This document shows, piece after piece, positions 42,133-49,666 of a stretch of 64,000 nt of DNA. The notes under the pieces are model-generated. The model did not search any database, was not told the DNA's origin, and was given only the letters and a program-made list of their open reading frames with translations. The stretch is from Shewanella sp. Choline-02u-19 (GTDB taxonomy: Bacteria > Pseudomonadota > Gammaproteobacteria > Enterobacterales > Shewanellaceae): positions 1,426,001-1,490,000 of the forward strand of contig NZ_PJBE01000013.1 of the NCBI RefSeq assembly GCF_002836205.1, written 5' to 3'. How positions within the stretch are numbered: the first letter of the stretch is position 1; every line of letters begins with the position of its first letter. A program made the translations under genes and the position numbers.

Positions 42133-44748
42133 ATGACAGTCACCAATGAGCAAGACCTCAATAATCTGGTAAGCAAAGTCGTTGAAGCGCAGCGACAATT
42201 TGCCGAATTCTCACAAGAACAGGTCGATATTATATTCAGGGCAGCCGCGCTTGCTGCTGCAGATGCACGAATACCATTAGCTAAAATGGCGGCAACCGAA
42301 ACGAGAATGGGTGTACTTGAAGATAAAGTGATTAAAAACCACTTCGCCTCAGAATATATCTACAACAAATATAAAGATGAAAAGACCTGTGGGATCATAT
42401 CTGAAGACCCAACTTTCGGGACGATTACTATCGCGGAGCCTGTCGGTATCATCTGTGGTATTGTGCCCACCACAAACCCGACTTCAACCGCGATATTCAA
42501 AGCACTCATAAGCCTTAAAACCCGTAATGGGATTATCTTCTCGCCTCATCCTAGAGCTAAACAATCCACAACCACAGCTGCACGAATAGTGCTAGAAGCT
42601 GCAGTTGCTGCTGGTGCACCTAATGATATTATCGGCTGGATTGATGAACCATCTGTGGCATTATCAAATCAACTGATGACACACCCAAATATTAATCTCA
42701 TTTTGGCCACGGGTGGCCCCGGAATGGTTAAAGCCGCCTATTCATCAGGCAAACCTGCCATTGGCGTGGGAGCGGGCAATACGCCTATTGTCATTGATGA
42801 AACCGCTGATATTAAACGAGCGGTTAGCTCTATATTAATGTCAAAAACATTTGATAACGGGGTGGTATGTGCCTCTGAACAAGCCGTGGTGGTGGTCGAT
42901 GAGATCTATGATGTAGTCAAAGAGCGTTTTATCAGCCACGGTGGTTACATGTTAAGCACTGAAGAAACGGCTTTGATGCAAAACGTCATTCTTAATAATG
43001 GTGGATTAAATGCCGATATCGTGGGTCAAAGTGCCGCTACCATTGCCAAAATGGCGGGTATTGATGTACACAAGAATACCAAAGTGCTTATTGGTGAAGT
43101 GACCGATATAGATGAAGCCGAAGCCTTCGCCCATGAAAAACTGTCTCCGCTGCTGGCTATGTATCGCGCTAATGATTTCGAAGATGCAATGGATAAAGCT
43201 GAAGCGCTCGTCACGCTAGGCGGCATTGGTCATACATCCGGGCTATATACCAATCAAGATACGCAAACCGATCGCGTTGAAGCATTTGGCTTTAGAATGA
43301 AAACAGCGCGTATCCTAATCAATACTCCGGCATCACAAGGCGGAATTGGGGATCTTTATAACTTTAAACTCGCACCATCATTAACCTTAGGTTGCGGTTC
43401 ATGGGGCGGTAACTCAATATCTGAAAATGTTGGCCCAAGCCACCTTATCAATAAAAAAATGGTCGCTAAGAGGGCTGAAAACATGTTGTGGCACAAACTT
43501 CCATCCTCTATCTATTTCCGCCGAGGTAGCCTGCCGATTGCATTAGAAGAGTTATCAGATAAGAAACGAGCACTTATCGTGACAGATAAATATCTGTTTA
43601 ATAATGGCTACTGTGATGAAACAATTAAGATATTGAAGAGCCAAGGTCTCGAAACCGAAGTGTTTTACGACGTTGAAGCTGACCCTACAATGCTCATCGT
43701 GAATCAAGGTGCAAAAGTGGCTCAAAGCTTTCAACCTGACGTTATTATTGCACTCGGTGGTGGCTCTCCTATGGATGCGGCTAAAATTATATGGGTCATG
43801 TACGAACACCCTGATGTCGATTTTGCCGACTTAGCACTGCGTTTTATGGATATCCGTAAACGTATCTACAAATTTCCAAAGCTAGGTAAAAAAGCCATGA
43901 TGGTGGCCATACCTACAACCTCAGGTACAGGCTCTGAAGTTACCCCATTTGCGGTAGTTACAGATGAAAAGACCGGGATGAAATATCCGATTGCAGACTA
44001 CGAGCTAACGCCAAACATGGCAATTATTGATCCTAATCTCGTCATGAATATGCCGAAATCACTAACGGCCTTTGGGGGAATTGATGCCATCACCCATGCA
44101 CTTGAAGCTTATGTCAGCGTGATGTCAAATGAATTCAGTGATGGTCAAGCACTGCAAGCGCTCGATTTGCTGTTTACTCATTTACCTGCTGCATATGAAC
44201 ACGGTGCCAACGCACCTATCGCCCGAGAGAAAGTCCATAATGGGGCTACAATAGCCGGGATCGCATTCGCCAACGCATTTCTAGGCGTCTGTCACTCAAT
44301 GGCCCACAAACTCGGGGCTGAGTTTCATTTAGCCCATGGACTCGCTAATGCTTTACTAATTAGCAATGTCATTCGTTTTAATGCGACAGATATGCCGACT
44401 AAACAGGCTGCGTTTAGCCAATATGATAGACCGAAAGCACTGTGTCGCTACGCCAAAATTGCAGAACACTTAAAACTTAATGGCACCCAAGGTGAAGGCA
44501 TTACAGATGAAGAAAAAGTCGAGGCTCTACTTAAAGAAATTGATGCTCTCAAGGAGAAGATTGGCATTCCAAGCTCAATCCAAGCTGCCGGCGTCAACGA
44601 AGCCGATTTCATCGCAAAATTAGATGAGCTTGCCGAAGATGCATTTGACGATCAATGCACAGGTGCAAACCCACGCTTCCCGCTTATTGCAGAGCTAAAG
44701 CAAGTTCTATTGAGCAGTTATTACGGTAATGATTATATCGATGAATAA
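42133..44748 (+). CDS. adhE: Bifunctional acetaldehyde-CoA/alcohol dehydrogenase AdhE
   Basis: Fermentative enzyme reducing acetyl-CoA to acetaldehyde and then ethanol with NADH; the family forms spirosome filaments. Its 871 residues hold an N-terminal ALDH domain (catalytic Cys in FDNGVVCASEQAV, about residue 245), a linker and a C-terminal iron-dependent ADH domain. The ADH part has ALGGGSPMDAAKI, IPTTSGTGSEVTPFAVV and iron-binding His in CHSMAHKLGAEFHLAHG. The frame is open from a TTG at 42106, but ATG 42133 has AGGA at the right distance and starts MTVTNEQDL. It is monocistronic with a strong terminator. Confidence 0.96.
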   Translation: MTVTNEQDLNNLVSKVVEAQRQFAEFSQEQVDIIFRAAALAAADARIPLAKMAATETRMGVLEDKVIKNHFASEYIYNKYKDEKTCGIISEDPTFGTITIAEPVGIICGIVPTTNPTSTAIFKALISLKTRNGIIFSPHPRAKQSTTTAARIVLEAAVAAGAPNDIIGWIDEPSVALSNQLMTHPNINLILATGGPGMVKAAYSSGKPAIGVGAGNTPIVIDETADIKRAVSSILMSKTFDNGVVCASEQAVVVVDEIYDVVKERFISHGGYMLSTEETALMQNVILNNGGLNADIVGQSAATIAKMAGIDVHKNTKVLIGEVTDIDEAEAFAHEKLSPLLAMYRANDFEDAMDKAEALVTLGGIGHTSGLYTNQDTQTDRVEAFGFRMKTARILINTPASQGGIGDLYNFKLAPSLTLGCGSWGGNSISENVGPSHLINKKMVAKRAENMLWHKLPSSIYFRRGSLPIALEELSDKKRALIVTDKYLFNNGYCDETIKILKSQGLETEVFYDVEADPTMLIVNQGAKVAQSFQPDVIIALGGGSPMDAAKIIWVMYEHPDVDFADLALRFMDIRKRIYKFPKLGKKAMMVAIPTTSGTGSEVTPFAVVTDEKTGMKYPIADYELTPNMAIIDPNLVMNMPKSLTAFGGIDAITHALEAYVSVMSNEFSDGQALQALDLLFTHLPAAYEHGANAPIAREKVHNGATIAGIAFANAFLGVCHSMAHKLGAEFHLAHGLANALLISNVIRFNATDMPTKQAAFSQYDRPKALCRYAKIAEHLKLNGTQGEGITDEEKVEALLKEIDALKEKIGIPSSIQAAGVNEADFIAKLDELAEDAFDDQCTGANPRFPLIAELKQVLLSSYYGNDYIDE

Positions 44749-44784
44749 TCTGCTTATAGGTTCGCAATTCTAGTCACCATAACG

Positions 44785-44818
44785 AAAAAAGACTAGCCAA
44801 CTTGGCTAGTCTTTTTTA
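44785..44818. terminator. Bidirectional terminator between adhE and the DUF2809 gene
   Basis: A GACTAGCCAA/TTGGCTAGTC stem around a single C, with six A before and six T after, lies 37 nt past the adhE stop. It can terminate adhE (plus) and the cre operon (minus). Confidence 0.92.
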
Positions 44819-44879
44819 CTTCTAAGAACTTATAATTAGCGGCTGCTCTTTCTCTTTCCGCTTAAACATTCTCATACAT

Positions 44880-45317
44880 TCAATCTACAGACTCTTTTAA
44901 CCTTACACGTATATGTTCAGCAATAATACACACTGCGCCTCCGGCTAAATAAGCAACTAAATCTCCCACATCAAATGTCGCACCTAAAATGATACTTAAC
45001 ACTGTGGCTGATTTGATCCCCAGCAGTTCAGCTATATTTAAATACTGCGAAAACTCAACACAAAAGGCGATGAGTATGGTGATTGCCACCAGCGTTCTAG
45101 AAGTTAAATTAATAAAACTCGATAGCAAATAATATAGCCACACAACAACCAGAGCATCGCCTAAAATTGGCCGAATAAACGCATCTCGAACAAAAAGAGC
45201 AATAAAAATTAGCACCAGTAATAATACTAAGCTGGTAAGCGCACGTCCCAAGGAGAAATGTAAATAAGTAAGGTCTACTTTATGTCCTCTATCAATCATT
45301 CCTTTATGAGTTGTCAT
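44880..45317 (-). CDS. DUF2809-family membrane protein, translationally coupled to creD
   Basis: 145 residues, almost entirely hydrophobic: four to five transmembrane helices with the CVEFSQYLNIAELLGI block and a GDLVAYLAGGA segment, which fit DUF2809 (VanZ-like). ATG 45317 has GAGG 6 nt upstream inside creD and overlaps the creD 3' end by 14 nt, indicating coupling. It is the last gene of creB-creC-creD, so a role in the same envelope response is plausible. No biochemical function is known. Confidence 0.75.
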   Translation of the reverse strand: MTTHKGMIDRGHKVDLTYLHFSLGRALTSLVLLLVLIFIALFVRDAFIRPILGDALVVVWLYYLLSSFINLTSRTLVAITILIAFCVEFSQYLNIAELLGIKSATVLSIILGATFDVGDLVAYLAGGAVCIIAEHIRVRLKESVD

Positions 45318-46674
45318 CCACAACCTCTATTTCACTCATTTTAGTTTCATGCTTTTTTGCTTCTGGTAAAGCGTCGCCGCTTCGTTGGTACCAATCTACA
45401 TTTCTTGTAAGTAGCATCAACAAGCTTAAAATGGCAAAGCAAAGTAAGCTTCCCATTAACAAAGCATAGCTTTCAGCCTGAAGCAGGCCAAACAATAAAC
45501 CATAAAGAGCGATTAGACAGACACCAAATAACTTGCCATGTTTGCCATTATGTAACATACCACCGACATAGCCGCTCAGTAATACCGTAGAGGCTATAGC
45601 TGATAAGACATAAGCCCAATTAAAGCCAATATGCTCACTTAAAGAGATAAGTAATAGATAAAATAGCGCCAATGCTAGGCCAACAAAACCATATTGGACA
45701 GGGTGCATTAAACGAGCTTGAAACAGTTCCAATAAAAAGAAACTCGCAAATACAAGCGTAATAATCAACAACGAATAATTCACTGCTCTATGGGATTTAA
45801 GGTAATGATCAACAGGCTCAATTAAATCAACTCCCATTTGACGACGTTCCAGCTCAACACATGCCGTAGAATCGGCCATGCAACGTTCAAACAGCTGACT
45901 AATATTTGAAGAAAAGTTGTTGCTTTGCCATTGCGCGTTAAATCCTTTAGCAGAGATCTCAGACGAGATCGGTAAAAAGTCACCAATAAAACTCGGATGA
46001 GGCCACTTAGATCTCATTTCAATGCTAGATACTTTACCGATTGGCGTAACCTGAATCGACTCCATACCTTGCAGTAAAAAGTTTAAGTCATAGGCCATTG
46101 GAGCCGAAACTGTAAGCTGATTTATATCAAGATTGATATGAAACCCTTGAGCAAACTGATTAAGCCCAGTCCCCGGTTTCACCTCAATGCTTTTGCCCCC
46201 TAACGTCATCTTGTTGAGTTTTATCAGTCCCCTGCTATCACGGACACCTACAACCATTGAAACCGATTTTATCTGATGCTGATCTAACTCTTTTAAGGGG
46301 CTTAGATCAAAGGACCCGCTTAGATGGCTATCTGCTTTGTATAATCGCGCTTGGTAGATCCCCCGATACTTGGCATAGCTTTCTAAGTCAGCATTCATTT
46401 TAAATGACTCAGGTAAAATATACTTCCGATATTCAGTGGAATAGAACTTGCCTTCATGATTTACCATTTTAGTATAATTAACGCTAATAAACGGACCAAT
46501 AATCCGCTGTGCGCCATGACTACTGCGCGCGATCTCTTCCCGCACTTCTTGTAAACGCAGAGAACGCTCAGAGATTAAATTACTGACCATCGATACGGGG
46601 ATCTGCAGTAATACAAAAAGTAAAAGGATAAACCCCAATTTAGTCACGATCTGATTATTTAGTATATTTTTCAC
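45304..46674 (-). CDS. creD: Inner-membrane protein CreD
   Basis: 456 residues. The N-terminal transmembrane helix (about 10-30) is followed by the conserved LRLQEVREEIARSSHGAQRIIGP segment, a large periplasmic domain (to about 310) and five to six C-terminal helices (SLLIITLVFASFFLLELF onward). CreD is the main target of the CreBC two-component system and influences envelope integrity and beta-lactam response. The start is GTG at 46674 with GGAG 8 nt upstream. A TGGAG array (46720-46757) lies immediately upstream as a likely CreB operator. Confidence 0.9.
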   Translation of the reverse strand: MKNILNNQIVTKLGFILLLFVLLQIPVSMVSNLISERSLRLQEVREEIARSSHGAQRIIGPFISVNYTKMVNHEGKFYSTEYRKYILPESFKMNADLESYAKYRGIYQARLYKADSHLSGSFDLSPLKELDQHQIKSVSMVVGVRDSRGLIKLNKMTLGGKSIEVKPGTGLNQFAQGFHINLDINQLTVSAPMAYDLNFLLQGMESIQVTPIGKVSSIEMRSKWPHPSFIGDFLPISSEISAKGFNAQWQSNNFSSNISQLFERCMADSTACVELERRQMGVDLIEPVDHYLKSHRAVNYSLLIITLVFASFFLLELFQARLMHPVQYGFVGLALALFYLLLISLSEHIGFNWAYVLSAIASTVLLSGYVGGMLHNGKHGKLFGVCLIALYGLLFGLLQAESYALLMGSLLCFAILSLLMLLTRNVDWYQRSGDALPEAKKHETKMSEIEVVDDNS

Positions 46675-46719
46675 ACGTCATTCTCCAATAGTTGATTGTT
46701 TCATTTTATAAATAACAAT

Positions 46720-46757
46720 TGGAGATTTAATGGAGTGAATGTGGAGATTAGATGGAG
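46720..46757. promoter_or_regulatory. Four-copy, 11-bp-phased TGGAG direct-repeat array, CreB operator candidate
   Basis: TGGAG begins at 46720, 46731, 46742 and 46753, an exact 11-bp period (CTCCA on the creD sense strand). OmpR-family regulators bind tandem repeats with about one helical turn spacing, and the E. coli CreB tag TTCAC-N6-TTCAC also repeats every 11 bp. The array spans the creC 3' end and the creC-creD gap, ending 46 nt before the creD start. Confidence 0.7.
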
Positions 46758-48220
46758 TTTGTGCTTCTAGGTAAAATGATAGAGACTCTAACGCCCTGAA
46801 GAACATTATCTATCTTGAGTAAACCATGGTGCAGCTTAACTACTTGTTCAACAAAATTGAGCCCTAAACCGGTGCTTTTAATGCCATTTTCTCTTGGTAA
46901 GGAGTAAAAACGTTCAATAATACGCTCCATAGCGTATTCGGGGATCTGCGGGCCAGTATTGTCAATAGTAAGCAAAACCCCATTGCTGTCACACGTCAGT
47001 GACCATTTAATAGTGCCGTTCGGGTTAACAAAATCAATCGCATTATCCATCAAGTTAAACAGCGCTTGTTTAAATAAAAACTCGTCTCCCAATACGTGGT
47101 AAGTGTTGCCTTTATCTTGTAATGCATGATTTTCAAACTGACATGTGACCGACTTAGCGATTAACCGTACCTCAGATGCCAAGTTAATCTCGTTTATAAT
47201 GTCGTGTAGATTAATTTGCACTAATGCATCCAGCTGTGGCCGCTTTTCTAACCTAGCAAGCTCCAATAATTTATCAATTAAAGATTGCATACGATCGCTT
47301 TCACGCTCGATATTAGCTGAAAAGCGTGTGACTTTATCTGTAGATAACGGCGTTTGTAGAATTTCGCTGGCCCCTTTTATTGCTGAAAGCGGACTCTTTA
47401 ACTCATGAGTGAGCGTTTCTACATACTGCTCTACATATTTTTTACCATCAATTTGCTCTCGCATTTTCTCTAAGGCATCGCTCAAGTTGCCATATTCATA
47501 GAATACGCGAAATGTGGGTTTAATCACTTTTTCGCCGCGACCCATTTTATCAGCGTAATCTTCTAGTTTGTGCAAAGCTGAATGGATCCGCCATGAAAAA
47601 ATCCCACCAGCAAGTAACACTAAGCCACTCATTAATATCATCCAATAAAGAACATTTCGCTTAGAAAGGTCTATATATGGCTGTACAGAACGGTTAGCTT
47701 TGGCAACCGTGACGCTGCCAATAATGGTATTGTCATGATAGATTGGCGCAGCAACATGCATCACCGACGATGAAGGATCGTTGGGGTTCTCTGTTGTACT
47801 GCGCGCGCCATATTCTCCCCGCAAGGTTAAATACACATCGTTCCACTGTGAATAATCTTCACCCACATCTTGCTGCCAAGAATCAGCAATCACAATGCCA
47901 TTTTTATTGGTAATATAGATGCGGTGATTAAGCGCTTTTTTACCTAGCTCCCACGTACGGGACTCAAGTTCACGCTGTCCATAGGCTGCAAGTAACTTAG
48001 AGAAGCGGCTTTCTGAAATAAGATTATTAGCCACTTCTTCCTCAGCGAGAACGGCTAACAAATTAGCCATGTCAATAAGGGTTTCTTCGGTTGTTTGGCG
48101 GACGGTAGGCTTAAGCTCTTGAATAACGGTAGTACTGACCATATAAGCCGTGACACCAACAAGAATGAAATACAGCGAAAATAATCTTAACCCTAACGGG
48201 ATCTTTGGCCAGTGGGTCAT
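46748..48220 (-). CDS. creC: Two-component sensor histidine kinase CreC
   Basis: 490 residues. TM1 (about 10-30) and TM2 (about 190-210) flank a periplasmic sensing domain, followed by HAMP and then the H-box ETLTHELKSPLSAIKGASE with the phospho-acceptor His. N, G1 and G2 boxes are NLMDNAIDFVN, TIDNTGPQIPE and STGLGLNFV. It phosphorylates CreB. The ATG overlaps the creB stop codon (TAATG), so the two are translationally coupled. Its 3' end carries part of the putative CreB operator for creD. Confidence 0.92.
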   Translation of the reverse strand: MTHWPKIPLGLRLFSLYFILVGVTAYMVSTTVIQELKPTVRQTTEETLIDMANLLAVLAEEEVANNLISESRFSKLLAAYGQRELESRTWELGKKALNHRIYITNKNGIVIADSWQQDVGEDYSQWNDVYLTLRGEYGARSTTENPNDPSSSVMHVAAPIYHDNTIIGSVTVAKANRSVQPYIDLSKRNVLYWMILMSGLVLLAGGIFSWRIHSALHKLEDYADKMGRGEKVIKPTFRVFYEYGNLSDALEKMREQIDGKKYVEQYVETLTHELKSPLSAIKGASEILQTPLSTDKVTRFSANIERESDRMQSLIDKLLELARLEKRPQLDALVQINLHDIINEINLASEVRLIAKSVTCQFENHALQDKGNTYHVLGDEFLFKQALFNLMDNAIDFVNPNGTIKWSLTCDSNGVLLTIDNTGPQIPEYAMERIIERFYSLPRENGIKSTGLGLNFVEQVVKLHHGLLKIDNVLQGVRVSIILPRSTNSI

Positions 48221-48924
48221 TACACAAGCTTCTCACTGTAAAAATAACCAAAACCACGTTTAGTCTTAACAAATTCAGACAATTCAAACGGCTTAAGTTT
48301 ACTCCGGATAGCCTTAATATGAGAATCGATGTTTCGCTCATAGGCAGCTGAGGGCGCGAGATCGGCAGCGACAAGTAACTGCTCTCGACTGAGTATATTG
48401 CCACCGTCCTTCATTAACTTGTTTAAAATTTTAAACTCTACTGCGGTTAAACCAAGCATCTGACCATTAACACAATAATCAAAATTTATAGGCTGCAAAC
48501 CTCCATTTAGAGTGTGTTCAATGGTCTTCTTATTATCCACTACAATACTATGCGTTATCGCTCGCTTAATGCGTAATTTAATTCGAGCCAACATCTCTCT
48601 AGGGCTAAAAGGTTTGGTGACGTAATCATCTGCGCCAATTTCTAAACCTACGACCCTATCTATCTCATCGTTTCTCGCGGTTAAAAAGATAATCGGTAAA
48701 TCAGAAAAATCTCGAATGGTTTTACACAGCTCAAAACCATTCACGTCGGGCAAACCAACATCAAGCACCAAAAGATCAACCATATTCTCAGTCAAAAATG
48801 CCAAGCCTTGTTCACCGGTTGCAAACCAGCACACTTTAAAGCCATCCATTTCTAATACATGGATAAGATTCTCTGCAATGGCGGACTCATCTTCAATGAT
48901 GACTATCGTCGCTTTAGCGTTCAC
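48220..48924 (-). CDS. creB: Two-component response regulator CreB
   Basis: 234 residues, OmpR class. The receiver domain has IIEDE near the N-terminus, a phospho-acceptor Asp in LLVLDVGLPDVNG and the Lys of TKPFS. The winged-helix effector domain ends VKTKRGFGYFY. The start is GTG at 48924 with AAAGGG about 10 nt upstream. It heads creB-creC-creD-DUF2809. No creA gene is adjacent, unlike the E. coli creABCD order. The operon lies between adhE and malate synthase, in keeping with a link to central carbon metabolism and envelope stress (known for Cre, not shown here). Confidence 0.9.
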   Translation of the reverse strand: MNAKATIVIIEDESAIAENLIHVLEMDGFKVCWFATGEQGLAFLTENMVDLLVLDVGLPDVNGFELCKTIRDFSDLPIIFLTARNDEIDRVVGLEIGADDYVTKPFSPREMLARIKLRIKRAITHSIVVDNKKTIEHTLNGGLQPINFDYCVNGQMLGLTAVEFKILNKLMKDGGNILSREQLLVAADLAPSAAYERNIDSHIKAIRSKLKPFELSEFVKTKRGFGYFYSEKLV

Positions 48925-49334
48925 CTAGTTAACCCTTTTACTTTACATTCTAGGCAGCTAGCTTAACTTAGAGCGATATAATAAATCGACATAATAATCA
49001 TATTGTTGGTGTCAAATTTTGCGTAAGGGAGACTTAAAAGGAAAAGTGAGGCATTAACATCTGAAACTTACCTAGGCAAGAAGCCAGAAATTTACGTACA
49101 AGATATCTCGTCTGCAACCAATCTGTTTTATAGGCGTACTAAAACGACCGATAAACTTAAAAGTCATGATTTAACGTTGGAAATAACGGTAATGGTTTAA
49201 CTGATACGATGTAAAGTTAATTTAAGAGACTGAAATTAAAGTTTTAAGCTGTTGACCATTGCGCTGAGGGGCATGCTGACTAACGAAATGTAGCCTGATA
49301 ACGATCACTTCAAACAGGGCTTGTTGAACACTTG

Positions 49335-49365
49335 GGATAAGGACGCGGCTTCGCGCGACCTATCC
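49335..49365. other. GC-rich stem-loop in AT-rich intergenic DNA
   Basis: GGATA...TATCC outer arms and CGCG/CGCG inner arms around GCTT form a nested hairpin with small bulges. Its composition contrasts with the flanks. It follows GGGCTTGTTGAACA (49318-49330), a sequence resembling ends seen in some insertion elements. It could be an IS scar or a small structured RNA. Confidence 0.4.
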
Positions 49366-49588
49366 ATATTAGTTAGTATGCTTTAGCACGATCAAATATT
49401 GTTTCTACACAACCGCTAATTGTTGAAAATAAACTTGATGCATTTATGTGATATTTATATAAAGCATTTATTCTAAAGCTTTATTTGATGGTAGCATAAA
49501 TTCACATAACACTAGGCCATCAAGACTACTCCCTAATAATTGCAGATCTAGCAAGGTTTTATTCTCACTTTTTTCATCTTTAATATAT

Positions 49589-49646
49589 GTTACATAAAAT
49601 CAATTTTTTATAAAAGTACACAATATAAAGCATGATTTTATGTAAC
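49589..49646. repeat. 14-bp perfect inverted repeat with 30-nt loop past malate synthase
   Basis: GTTACATAAAATCA and its exact reverse complement flank 30 AT-rich nt, 21 nt after the malate synthase stop. There is no T tract directly after the stem on the minus strand. It may act as an mRNA 3' stem or be a degraded small transposable repeat. Confidence 0.65.
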
Positions 49647-49666
49647 TGTATTGACGATAATAAGCC

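Larger units (their letters stand above)
48925..49666. other. 740-nt intergenic region between creB and malate synthase
   Basis: No coding frame is supported on either strand. It contains a GC-rich stem-loop (49335-49365) directly preceded by a GGGCTTGTTGAACA stretch, and a long 14-bp inverted repeat (49589-49646) close to the malate synthase stop. The remainder is AT-rich, and the creB promoter should be at its left end. Confidence 0.65.
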
